In this document: positions 1-5,571 of the stretch, in pieces
How the letters are laid out: each line of letters starts with the position of its first letter
How positions within the stretch are numbered: the stretch's first letter is position 1
Source of the DNA: an uncultured Erysipelotrichaceae bacterium
GTDB lineage: Bacteria > Bacillota_I > Bacilli_A > Erysipelotrichales > Erysipelotrichaceae
DNA: 7,731 nt
Reading direction: 5' to 3'
NCBI GenBank assembly: GCA_947575425.1
Contig: CANPNQ010000043.1
Span: forward strand, 1 to 7,731
Program-made: the position numbers and the translations under genes
Notes under the pieces: generated by a model
What the model saw: the letters and a program-made list of their open reading frames with translations, nothing else
Told to the model about the DNA's origin: nothing
Databases searched by the model: none

Positions 1-1
1 A

Positions 2-655
2 GGTTGTACCGTACTGGCTATGACCTGTTATTCCGTGGGGAAAGCGAAATTAGCCAAGGAAAAGGCGATTGACGCCCGTATCGCTACTCCGTTAGGAATT
101 GGGGCAGCCCTCGGCGGTTTGATCGGAAAGGAATTGTTTTCTTATGTCGCTGCGCTGTTTGAGAACCCCAATACCGCAGGTGCGTTACAGGCGGCTATCT
201 TGACTGTCATTACGATTGGAACATTGCTTTACACATTGCGAAAGGATCATATTAAGACACATCGTGTCTCAAACCCGATGGTTTGCCTGATCATCGGTTC
301 TATATTGGGTATCTTTTCCTCCTTTTTGGGAATCGGGGGCGGACCGATCAATCTTGTGGTGCTTTATTTCTTTTTCACTATGCAGACAAAGGAGGCCGCA
401 CAGAATTCTCTCTACATTATACTATTCAGTCAGATCACCAGTACCGCACGCTCTTTGTTTACGTCGGATCTTTCGCAGGTCAGCCTCGTATTGCTTGGCG
501 GAATGATCCTATCTGGTATCTTCGGCGGTATTTGCGGGCGCTATATCAATAAAAAAATCGACGCACGCACGGTAGATCGCTTGTTTATAGCCTTGATGAT
601 ATTGATTATCGCTATCAACATCTATAATGTTTGGAAGTTCATTGCCATCAGTTGA
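2..655 (+). CDS. TauE/SafE-family membrane permease, 5' end missing
   Basis: The reading frame is open to the left edge, with six sense codons before the first ATG at 20, so the gene starts upstream and that ATG is probably internal. Of the usual 250-270 residues, 217 are visible. The protein is strongly hydrophobic with about six membrane segments. Counting from the ATG at 20, the loop FLGIGGGPINL (residues about 103-113) is the glycine-rich signature of the second TauE/SafE repeat; the first repeat's signature would lie in the missing part. A charged stretch (GKAKLAKEKAID) separates the two halves. Family members are inner-membrane carriers for organic sulfonates, sulfite, sulfoacetate or other anions. 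The substrate cannot be told from this sequence, and the nearest complete gene is unrelated. I see no clear terminator after the stop codon. Confidence 0.85.
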   Translation, partial: GCTVLAMTCYSVGKAKLAKEKAIDARIATPLGIGAALGGLIGKELFSYVAALFENPNTAGALQAAILTVITIGTLLYTLRKDHIKTHRVSNPMVCLIIGSILGIFSSFLGIGGGPINLVVLYFFFTMQTKEAAQNSLYIILFSQITSTARSLFTSDLSQVSLVLLGGMILSGIFGGICGRYINKKIDARTVDRLFIALMILIIAINIYNVWKFIAIS

Positions 656-759
656 TTGTAGCACATTACCCACACTTCTTTTATCAAGATTCTAGTCCAT
701 TTCAATGTTATCTTTGTTTGAATGATAGGCTTATGGTTATCGGCAAATAAAATGACAAA

Positions 760-1049
760 TTAGCTTGATTCGCAGTTTGAAAAGTAAGCAGAAATTTCAT
801 CATGAGATTCATCCTCCGATAAATTCACATCCTTGTTCTTGCGAAACAGCTTTGTACTTTTAGACAAAATCACCTTATTCAGCCATGCCTTAAAATACTT
901 CGATTCATTGATCTTAGCGATAGAGTGCTCTATTTCAATAAGCTCTCCTGTACGATATCTTGTGCATCCGCATCGCTGTGGCATAATTTCAAGGCAATGT
1001 AAAACGCCAGATTATGATATTTCTTAAACAACTGCTCGCTTCTCGGCAA
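760..1049 (-). pseudogene. Degenerate ECF-type sigma-70 factor remnant
   Basis: On the minus strand the frame from about 1049 down to 933 reads LPRSEQLFKKYHNLAFYIAL and goes on to KLCHSDADAQDIVQESLLK before an amber stop at 932-930. This matches sigma region 2.1-2.2 (LF-KY, A--IAL-L, DA-DIVQE-LLK). The continuation lies in a second frame ending at 760: it reads IEHSIAKINES, then KYFKAWLNKVILSKSTKLFR and KNKD, matching regions 2.3-2.4 (FKAWL-K-----K--FRKNK). The two frames overlap around 925-945, so one frameshift split the gene. After the acidic linker the frame stops at 760 and no region 4 helix-turn-helix follows in any frame I read down to 656. The start is uncertain: the frame is open further upstream without a good ribosome binding site, and TTG at 1049 is only a convenient boundary. 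It is likely non-functional. A programmed frameshift is unlikely because the promoter-binding domain is missing. Confidence 0.78.
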
Positions 1050-1307
1050 AACTTTCAATCCAAAAGTAGTACGGTAATAGTTTAAGCACCAATTTACTTC
1101 AAAATGGTATTTCGAAATTGCTCCGTATCTCCCAAAACAAAACAGACAAAGAAAATAAGCGAAAAATCAAATGAGCTTATACTAATGAGCCTCTCAACCG
1201 TGCCATTTTGCTTAAATGATATAATTCCATTTAGCAACGAATGATGGTAAGCGGAAATAACAGGAGCCATTCGTTTGCTTAAAAGCTGCAATTAAAACGA
1301 TAGATTT
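1050..1307. other. AT-rich non-coding stretch, no recognisable gene
   Basis: This stretch lies between the sigma-factor remnant and the rpmE terminator. Short open frames exist on the minus strand, such as the one at 1094-1291, but they lack a convincing ribosome binding site, have no recognisable motif and show irregular composition. It may hold further decayed sequence upstream of the broken sigma gene. The stretch 656-759 likewise shows nothing I can name. Confidence 0.5.
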
Positions 1308-1310
1308 ATG

Positions 1311-1340
1311 AGAAAAAGAAAAACACCCCGTATAGGGTGC
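1311..1340 (-). terminator. Intrinsic terminator of rpmE
   Basis: Read on the minus strand, a CACCC/GGGTG stem (1339-1335 with 1328-1324) with a 6-nt loop is followed by a T-rich tail, TTTTTCTTTTT, at 1323-1313. It starts eight bases after the rpmE stop codon. The plus strand lacks a T tract after the hairpin, so it acts in one direction only. Confidence 0.88.
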
Positions 1341-1347
1341 TTTCTTC

Positions 1348-1554
1348 TTACTTGTTAAGTCCGTATTTTCTGTTAAACTTCTCAATTCTACCCTGTGCAG
1401 CCGCAAAGCGCTGACGTCCGGTATAGAAAGGATGGCAGTTGGAACAAGTATCTACACGCAAATGAGTAGCGGTGGAACCTGTTTCAAATTCATTGCCGCA
1501 AGAAGTACATTTCACCGTAATACGATGATATTCCGGATGAATTCCTTTTTTCAT
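1348..1554 (-). CDS. rpmE: 50S ribosomal protein L31, zinc-binding type
   Basis: This 68-residue protein is a component of the large ribosomal subunit, where L31 helps bridge the two subunits. The start [16 protein letters not shown] is the family's typical N-terminus. Two CxxC pairs (Cys16/Cys19 and Cys37/Cys40) mark the zinc-containing (C+) form, as opposed to the cysteine-free form made during zinc shortage. HPFYTG follows the second pair, as expected. I chose the ATG at 1554 because GGAAGGAG lies 6 bases upstream. An in-frame ATG at 1584 would add ten residues but has no ribosome binding site and sits in a hairpin loop. The gene appears monocistronic, with its own promoter and terminator; its left neighbour on the same strand is only a sigma-factor remnant. 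Confidence 0.96.
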   Translation of the reverse strand: MKKGIHPEYHRITVKCTSCGNEFETGSTATHLRVDTCSNCHPFYTGRQRFAAAQGRIEKFNRKYGLNK

Positions 1555-1573
1555 TTTCTTTTCTCCTTCCGCC

Positions 1574-1594
1574 TTAGATCTCATGTGGATCTAA
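1574..1594 (-). promoter_or_regulatory. Hairpin in the rpmE 5' UTR
   Basis: A perfect 7-bp inverted repeat (TTAGATC/GATCTAA, 7-nt loop) lies between the rpmE promoter and its ribosome binding site, ending about ten bases before the GGAAGGAG. It has no T tract after it, so it is not a terminator. Autogenous control of L31 through a 5' UTR stem-loop has been described in enterobacteria. Whether this hairpin does the same is inference. Confidence 0.5.
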
Positions 1595-1609
1595 AGTAAG
1601 TGCGATACA

Positions 1610-1637
1610 ATTATAGCATACGATAAAAAATACGCAA
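1610..1637 (-). promoter_or_regulatory. Promoter of rpmE (sigma-A type)
   Basis: On the minus strand, TTGCGT (1637-1632), a 16-nt spacer and a consensus TATAAT (1615-1610) preceded by TG one base upstream form an extended -10 promoter. Transcription would start near 1603 and give a 5' UTR of about 50 nt. Confidence 0.75.
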
Positions 1638-1742
1638 GCGAAAATTACGAAAATCACGCAAAAACAGCGCTGCATCCACGCTATCCTCCACATAGGAGCC
1701 TCAAATGAAGGCAATTATTTTCTTTGTTTGATGAAAAAAACA

Positions 1743-1771
1743 TTGAATTCTTACCTTATCTTTGATATGAT
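1743..1771 (+). promoter_or_regulatory. Promoter of the mntP riboswitch transcript
   Basis: TTGAAT (1743-1748), a 17-nt spacer and TATGAT (1766-1771) form a good sigma-A promoter. The expected start near 1778 is a few bases before the first stem of the riboswitch, as is usual for such leaders. The 1640-1740 stretch between this promoter and that of rpmE holds only weak hairpins. Confidence 0.72.
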
Positions 1772-1780
1772 AGAAAACAG

Positions 1781-1868
1781 AATAAGGGAGTAGTTAGCTC
1801 ATTTGTGAGTCGCTTTGTCAACACAGCGATGAATTTCATCTGGCAAGCGTTATATAACGAGACTTATT
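1781..1868 (+). promoter_or_regulatory. yybP-ykoY-type manganese riboswitch
   Basis: The closing stem pairs AATAAG (1781-1786) with CTTATT (1863-1868). Directly inside it are the two conserved blocks of the class: GGGAGTAG at 1786-1793 and CGAGAC at 1858-1863. The interior holds short hairpins, including GATGA/TCATC at 1829-1840 and CGTTATATAACG at 1848-1859. In known members the two conserved loops dock around Mn2+ and stabilise the closing stem. Position supports the call: it lies between a promoter and mntP, a classic target of this class. Metal binding itself is inferred from the family. Confidence 0.9.
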
Positions 1869-1906
1869 CACGTATTTTTTTGACGTGAATAGCCTCGTTT
1901 TATTTT
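1858..1906 (+). terminator. Riboswitch-controlled terminator upstream of mntP
   Basis: The hairpin has a perfect core, TATTCACGT/ACGTGAATA (1865-1873 with 1883-1891, end T slipping by one), extended outward by CGAG/CTCG (1858-1861 with 1894-1897) across one mismatch and a one-base bulge. TTTTATTTT follows at 1898-1906. Its 5' arm is the same sequence (CGAGACTTATT) that closes the Mn aptamer, so the two folds exclude each other. The aptamer should prevent termination when Mn2+ is bound: a manganese ON switch for an exporter. Confidence 0.83.
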
Positions 1907-1936
1907 GTGAATCATGAAGGACTTGGAGGGTTGAGC

Positions 1937-2500
1937 ATGAGCATTTTATCGGTTTTTATGATTGGCGTCGGCTTATCTATGGATGCCTGTGCGGTATCTT
2001 TTGCGAAGGGAATGTGCTTAAAGCGTCATGTGCTGCGATATGCATTTCTGCTTGCATTTGCCTTTGGTTTATTTCAGGGATGGATGCCGCTGCTTGGATG
2101 GTGGATCGGCATGTATTTTGCGTCTTATATCACGATGATCGATCATTGGATCGCTTTCTTTCTGCTTGGCTTCCTCGGCTTGCATATGCTTATGGAGGCA
2201 AAGGAGCATAGGCTGCAAAATTCAGATATTTCCTATATTTCTTGGAAGGACATCCTGCTTTTGGCAATCGCCACCAGCATTGATGCACTCGCAATCGGGA
2301 TCAGCTTTGCCTTTTTAGCGGTGGATATCGCTTCTGCGGCAGCGATGATCGCCGTTACGACCTTCCTAATCAGTTTTGCGGCCGTACTGCTGGGGGGACG
2401 CTTGGGCGCGCATCTGGGCAAATATGCGGAGTTCCTCGGCGGGATCATTCTGATCCTCATTGGCAGTAAGATTTTGATTGAGCATTTATTTCTATCATAA
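1937..2500 (+). CDS. mntP: Manganese efflux pump MntP
   Basis: This 187-residue integral membrane protein exports Mn2+ and protects against manganese excess. It has six hydrophobic segments in two related halves. Each half carries the family's acidic motif: SMDACAVS with Asp16 and SIDALAIG with Asp116, close to the essential aspartates of the E. coli protein (188 residues). FGLFQGWMPLLGWWIG (residues 43-58) is also typical. I chose the ATG at 1937 because GGAGGG lies 6 bases upstream. An in-frame GTG at 1907 would begin inside the leader terminator region and has no ribosome binding site. The gene is preceded by a manganese riboswitch and terminator, which fits its job, and appears to be transcribed alone. 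I see no plus-strand terminator in the 51 bases before the convergent lipoprotein gene. Confidence 0.95.
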   Translation: MSILSVFMIGVGLSMDACAVSFAKGMCLKRHVLRYAFLLAFAFGLFQGWMPLLGWWIGMYFASYITMIDHWIAFFLLGFLGLHMLMEAKEHRLQNSDISYISWKDILLLAIATSIDALAIGISFAFLAVDIASAAAMIAVTTFLISFAAVLLGGRLGAHLGKYAEFLGGIILILIGSKILIEHLFLS

Positions 2501-2533
2501 AATAAGGCGATGAATATTCGTTTCGGCAAATTA

Positions 2534-2566
2534 CAAAAAAAGATCGCGATGTTATTTCACGACCTC
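2534..2566 (-). terminator. Terminator of the lipoprotein gene, overlapping its stop codon
   Basis: On the minus strand GAGGTCGTGA (2566-2557) pairs with TCGCGATCTT (2549-2540) in a 10-bp stem with three G-T pairs and a 7-nt loop that contains the TAA stop; a run of T continues to 2535. On the plus strand the G-T pairs become A-C mismatches and there is no T tract, so it should not stop mntP transcription. Confidence 0.68.
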
Positions 2567-3091
2567 GATATCCACAGTTTTGCTTGTCTGATTGCCACTG
2601 GAATCCTCAATATAACAGGTGACCGGCTTCTTGCCTGTTTCCTTCGTATCAACACTGTCACAGCGCAGTGTCTTTTTTAACAATTCGCCACTGTCATAGT
2701 TATCCTTCAACTGCGGTCTTAATTTATCAAAATTCTCCTCATTCCACGTAAATACCACGCCTTGTTTTACCTCAAAACCAAGGATTGACATGGTCGGAGG
2801 CTCCTCATCGACAATATGCACCTGTAATTCCAAATCATATTCCGGAATTTTAAATATTGCATCTCCTAAGACAGAGGTATCAATCGCTCCGCTTGTCTTT
2901 ACAGAGCGCTTTTCCTGATCGGATAAGGGTTCCTCATCCTTTAATACATAATCCAAAGGATCAAAGCTTTTATCATGGACCTGTATCGTTACTTCCTTTT
3001 CCTTTAGCGTATATACACTTTCCTGGAAGAAGCTGCATCCACTCAGGGCAAGCATCGTTCCTGCCAATCCAAGATATTTCTTATATTTCAT
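2552..3091 (-). CDS. Surface lipoprotein with two Ig-like (DUF5011-like) modules
   Basis: This 179-residue protein begins MKYKKYLGLAGTMLALSGC, a lipoprotein signal peptide with lipobox L16-S-G-C19, so the mature protein should be lipid-anchored at Cys19 on the outer face of the membrane. The rest is hydrophilic. Two stretches resemble each other and DUF5011/cadherin-like Ig folds: residues about 32-96, with IDTSVLG and a closing VHIVDEEPP, and residues about 98-179, with DNYDSG, VDTKETG and IEDSSGNQTSKTVDIEV. The second contains two cysteines (LRC and VTC) that could form a disulfide. I chose the ATG at 3091 because AGGAGA precedes it by 9 bases; an ATG at 3112 has no ribosome binding site. 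The gene is divergent from the aro operon and convergent with mntP. Function is unknown; adhesion or a cell-wall role is only a guess from the fold. Confidence 0.8.
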   Translation of the reverse strand: MKYKKYLGLAGTMLALSGCSFFQESVYTLKEKEVTIQVHDKSFDPLDYVLKDEEPLSDQEKRSVKTSGAIDTSVLGDAIFKIPEYDLELQVHIVDEEPPTMSILGFEVKQGVVFTWNEENFDKLRPQLKDNYDSGELLKKTLRCDSVDTKETGKKPVTCYIEDSSGNQTSKTVDIEVVK

Positions 3092-3134
3092 TCGATCATC
3101 TCTCCTATTCATTGAAGTATTTTATTGCAGGTCT

Positions 3135-3143
3135 ATTATACCA
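3135..3143 (-). promoter_or_regulatory. Extended -10 promoter of the lipoprotein gene
   Basis: On the minus strand TGGTATAAT gives a consensus -10 with the TGn extension, about 40 bases upstream of the start codon. No good -35 lies at the right distance (the hexamer there is about CTCCCA), so the extended -10 would carry recognition. Confidence 0.6.
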
Positions 3144-3244
3144 AATTATCCGCTCAATGGGAGATGGATTTCATACTTATGCTTCTTTCCGGCACTTTTT
3201 TGCCTTCTATTCTCTCTGCCTTTGCCATATTTTCATTGTTTTTC
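3144..3244. other. Divergent intergenic stretch, pyrimidine-rich on the plus strand
   Basis: This stretch lies between the lipoprotein and aro promoters. It holds a small GGCA/TGCC hairpin at 3191-3204 and open frames without ribosome binding sites or recognisable motifs. I see no operator I can name. Confidence 0.4.
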
Positions 3245-3273
3245 TTGCAAAAGCCATTGTTTTGTATTATCAT
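3245..3273 (+). promoter_or_regulatory. Putative promoter of the aro operon
   Basis: TTGCAA (3245-3250), a 17-nt spacer and TATCAT (3268-3273) make the best sigma-A match upstream of the leader peptide. Transcription would start near 3280, only a few bases before the leader's ribosome binding site. TATTAT at 3265 is a better -10 hexamer but its spacing is too short (14 nt). Confidence 0.45.
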
Positions 3274-3296
3274 AATGGCAAATGGAGGCAAGATAC

Positions 3297-3332
3297 ATGC
3301 GCATGAGTAAGATGTATTATTATTACGAATAG
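3297..3332 (+). CDS. Tyrosine-rich leader peptide MRMSKMYYYYE (attenuator)
   Basis: This 11-codon ORF lies 107 bases before aroB. A strong GGAGG (3284-3288) sits 8 bases before its ATG. Codons 7-10 are TAT TAT TAT TAC, four tyrosines in a row, followed by Glu and TAG. Its position fits a classical attenuation leader: promoter, translated peptide rich in the regulatory amino acid, alternative RNA pairing segments, intrinsic terminator, then biosynthetic operon. The expected role is cis-acting. Ribosomes stall at the Tyr codons when charged tRNA-Tyr is scarce and so favour read-through into aroB. There are no Phe or Trp codons, so the signal would be tyrosine alone. The sequence features are seen directly; the mechanism is inferred. 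A second in-frame ATG at 3303 is less well spaced from the GGAGG. Confidence 0.82.
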   Translation: MRMSKMYYYYE

Positions 3333-3343
3333 TTCCTGTTAGA

Positions 3344-3363
3344 AACCCATCCGGCGCATGGTT
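3344..3363 (+). promoter_or_regulatory. Alternative pairing segments of the aro attenuator
   Basis: AACC-AT (3344-3350, one bulged C) can pair with ATGGTT (3358-3363) around a CCGGCGC loop. The same 3' part, GCGCATG (3354-3360), is a perfect 7-base complement of CATGCGC (3296-3302) over the leader start codon. ATG at 3358-3360 together with TTTTGT at 3366-3371 can instead reach CAT and ACAAAA (3394-3396, 3387-3392) in the terminator's 5' arm. The segments fit a 1:2 pairing versus a 2:3 antiterminator, but the 2:3 pairing is AT-rich and its assignment is tentative. Confidence 0.45.
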
Positions 3364-3388
3364 ATTTTTGTTTTCTGATAGGAGATAC

Positions 3389-3422
3389 AAAAGCATCGTT
3401 TGTAACATTCGGTGCTTTTTTT
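3389..3422 (+). terminator. Attenuator terminator before aroB
   Basis: AAGCATCG (3391-3398) pairs with CGGTGCTT (3410-3417), eight pairs with one T-G, and two more A-T pairs are possible at the base. The loop is 11 nt and seven T follow (3416-3422). The structure ends just before the aroB ribosome binding site (AAAGGAGG at 3426-3433), inside the transcribed leader, so it is a conditional stop and not the end of an upstream gene: no plus-strand gene precedes it nearby. Confidence 0.88.
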
Positions 3423-3439
3423 GTTAAAGGAGGAATCAG

Positions 3440-4450
3440 ATGAAGCTTCATATGGATTTGGGCAAAAGCAGTTATGATATTGTGGTAGAGCGGGGTTTGC
3501 TGAATCATATCGGTGATTATATCAATGTGAATCGTAAGGTCATGATCATCAGTGATGATGGGGTACCGAGGTCATACTGCGATATGCTGTTAAAGCAATG
3601 TCCCAAGGGTTATTCGCATATCGTAGCGCAGGGCGAAGGGGCAAAGTCATTGGAGGTGTTTGCGGATCTGTGCAAGGAGCTACTGCATCTGCATTTTTCC
3701 CGCAAGGATCTGATCATTGCGTTGGGGGGCGGTGTGATCGGTGATCTTTCCGGTTATGTCGCTGCCAGTTATATGCGCGGAATCGATTTTGTCCAGGTGC
3801 CGACAACGACGTTATCTCAGATTGATTCCTCGATCGGCGGCAAGGTGGCGATCAATCTGGACGGGGTAAAAAACATCATCGGCGCATTCTATCAGCCAAA
3901 AATGGTACTGATTGATCCTGACACCCTCTCTACCCTGCCAAGACGTCACTATGCCAATGGACTTGTCGAAGCGCTGAAAGCAGGTCTGATCTATGATGAA
4001 AGCCTATTTGCCTTATTTGAACAAGGCGATGCGATTGCAGATATCGAATTGATCATAACGAAGGCGCTGCACGTGAAAAAAGCAGTCGTGGAGCAGGATG
4101 AAAAAGAACATGGTCTGCGTAAAATTTTGAATTTCGGTCATACGATCGGCCATGCGATCGAATCCAGCAATCACCTGCATGATTATTATCATGGGGAATG
4201 CGTGGCGTTCGGCATGCTTTACTTTATTCGCGATGAAGCGATCAAGCAACGGGTAATATCAGTCTATAAAAAACTGGGATTGCCCAGAAACATACCGATG
4301 GAATGTGAAAAATGGCTGGAAATGATACAAAACGATAAAAAGGCGGATGGTGATCTTGTGGAAACAATTTGGGTGGATTCGATTGGTACAGCACATATCC
4401 GACCGATGCACCTTGAGGAGATCAAGCGATTGATGGAGGATAAGCGATGA
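3440..4450 (+). CDS. aroB: 3-dehydroquinate synthase
   Basis: The enzyme converts DAHP to 3-dehydroquinate, the second step of the shikimate pathway, using NAD and a divalent metal in the cytoplasm. At 336 residues it is slightly short but complete. Motifs in order are ALGGGVIGDLSGYVAASYMRG (from residue 94, the glycine-rich NAD-binding part), VPTTTLSQIDSSIGGKVAIN (120-139), KNIIGAFYQP (144-153), GLVEALKAG (174-182) and ILNFGHTIGHAIE (229-241). By comparison with known structures the metal ligands should be Glu177, His234 and His251, all present. AAAGGAGG lies 6 bases before the ATG. It is the first structural gene of the aro operon, placed directly behind the tyrosine attenuator, and its stop overlaps the aroC start (ATGA). 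Confidence 0.97.
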   Translation: MKLHMDLGKSSYDIVVERGLLNHIGDYINVNRKVMIISDDGVPRSYCDMLLKQCPKGYSHIVAQGEGAKSLEVFADLCKELLHLHFSRKDLIIALGGGVIGDLSGYVAASYMRGIDFVQVPTTTLSQIDSSIGGKVAINLDGVKNIIGAFYQPKMVLIDPDTLSTLPRRHYANGLVEALKAGLIYDESLFALFEQGDAIADIELIITKALHVKKAVVEQDEKEHGLRKILNFGHTIGHAIESSNHLHDYYHGECVAFGMLYFIRDEAIKQRVISVYKKLGLPRNIPMECEKWLEMIQNDKKADGDLVETIWVDSIGTAHIRPMHLEEIKRLMEDKR

Positions 4451-5571
4451 AGAATACGATCGGAACCCATATCATCTGTACAATCTTCGGCGAAAGTCAT
4501 GGGGATGCCATTGGAGTCTGTCTGGATGGACTGCCTGCCGGAATTCAGATCGATATGGAGTTTATGAAGGCGCAGCTGGAAAAGCGCAAAGCAAAAGACC
4601 GCATTTCCACACAGCGCCATGAAAAGGACGAGGTCAGGATCATCAGCGGCTTGTTTGAAGGCTATACCTGCGGCACTCCGCTAACGATCATGATTGAAAA
4701 TCAAGATATGCACTCCGCAGATTATGACGCAACGAAATATCGATTGCGGCCTTCCCATGCGGATTATACAGCAGATGAAAAATATTTGGGCTATCAGGAT
4801 TATCGCGGCGGGGGTCATTTTAGCGGTCGTATCACTGCCCCTCTGGTAGCGGCGGGTGCCATCGCTTTACAGATATTGAAGGATCATGGTATTATGATCG
4901 GTACTCATATGGAACAATGCCACAAGGCAAAGGATACTTTGTTTGAAGCAACGAATCAGGCGATAAAGCTTCAGCTGGAGACACTGGCAAACAAGGAGTT
5001 TCCGACCTTGAATGAGGATGCTGAAGCAGCAATGCGCTCCGTCATTGAACAGGCGGCGCAGGTAGGAGACAGCGTCGGAGGGATTTTAGAGAGCGCTGTG
5101 ATCGGTTTGCCGGCAGGTGTCGGCGAGCCATTCTTTGACTCCTTGGAAAGCGTGATCGCGCACTATTTATATAGTGTACCGGCAGTGAAGGGCGTCAGTT
5201 TTGGGTTTGGCTTTGCCTTTGCGAATGCTTATGGCTCACAAGTCAATGATGCGATCCTCTTTGATCAAAACAAAGTGCAGACCAAAACCAATCATAATGG
5301 CGGAATCAATGGTGGTATTTCTAACGGTATGCCGATCATCATTCATACTTGTATCAAACCCACTCCTTCCATTTATAAGGAACAGGAAACGATAGATCGC
5401 ATCAGCCATGAAGCCCAGATTTTACAGATACAAGGTCGCCATGATCCTGCGATCATTCATCGCGCCTGCGTTGTCATAGACAGCGTATTGGCGCTTGCCA
5501 TTTTAGATCTATACATGGAGCGATGTGCATCATTGTCCATTCAAGCAAAAAGAAAAGAGGAGAACTTATGA
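4447..5571 (+). CDS. aroC: Chorismate synthase
   Basis: The enzyme eliminates phosphate from EPSP to give chorismate, the branch point to Tyr, Phe, Trp and folate, and needs reduced FMN. The protein has 374 residues, within the family range. Signatures seen are FGESHGDAIG (residues 14-23), RPSHADYTADEKYLGYQDYR (101-120) followed by GGGHFSGR, NHNGGINGGISNGMP in the C-terminal half, and GRHDP near the end. The two conserved histidines expected to act in catalysis are His18 and His104. The last 15 or so residues are basic and cover the ribosome binding site of the next gene, so they are probably little constrained. GGAGG lies 7 bases before the ATG. The gene overlaps its neighbours on both sides by ATGA, which suggests translational coupling. 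Confidence 0.97.
   Translation: MKNTIGTHIICTIFGESHGDAIGVCLDGLPAGIQIDMEFMKAQLEKRKAKDRISTQRHEKDEVRIISGLFEGYTCGTPLTIMIENQDMHSADYDATKYRLRPSHADYTADEKYLGYQDYRGGGHFSGRITAPLVAAGAIALQILKDHGIMIGTHMEQCHKAKDTLFEATNQAIKLQLETLANKEFPTLNEDAEAAMRSVIEQAAQVGDSVGGILESAVIGLPAGVGEPFFDSLESVIAHYLYSVPAVKGVSFGFGFAFANAYGSQVNDAILFDQNKVQTKTNHNGGINGGISNGMPIIIHTCIKPTPSIYKEQETIDRISHEAQILQIQGRHDPAIIHRACVVIDSVLALAILDLYMERCASLSIQAKRKEENL

Noticed and set aside
656..759. A displaced sigma region 4 after the sigma-factor remnant.
   Set aside because: The three minus-strand frames show no helix-turn-helix pattern of the E-I-A-x-x-L…G-T-V-K-S-R type; the one frame that stays open after the stop does not resemble it.
1094..1291. 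Minus-strand open frame of 65 codons between the sigma remnant and rpmE.
   Set aside because: No ribosome binding site, no motif, mixed composition and location in decayed AT-rich DNA. It overlaps another long open frame of equal quality.
1655..1715. Small hairpins (CTCC/GGAG, GCCT/AGGC, AGCG/CGCT) between the rpmE and mntP promoters.
   Set aside because: Stems are only about 4 bp and no gene ends nearby on either strand, so a terminator or small RNA cannot be supported.
1907..1936. GTG at 1907 as the start of mntP.
   Set aside because: It directly follows the T tract of the leader terminator, has no ribosome binding site and would add ten residues not seen in MntP; the ATG at 1937 has GGAGGG at the right distance.
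3150..3166. Lac-operator-like string (TGAGCGGATAA on the minus strand) upstream of the lipoprotein -10.
   Set aside because: It matches only one half of the lac operator core and lacks the symmetric partner, and no LacI-type regulator or sugar gene is nearby. Taken as chance similarity.
3125..3310. Plus-strand open frame with a hydrophobic middle, running through the aro promoter and leader.
   Set aside because: No ribosome binding site; its hydrophobicity comes from the pyrimidine-rich intergenic DNA, and it conflicts with the well-supported leader peptide.
3297..3423. A tyrosine T-box riboswitch in the aroB leader.
   Set aside because: The conserved T-box sequence (TGGNACCGCG-like) is absent and the leader from the likely promoter is only about 160 bases. 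The translated Tyr run explains the terminator better.
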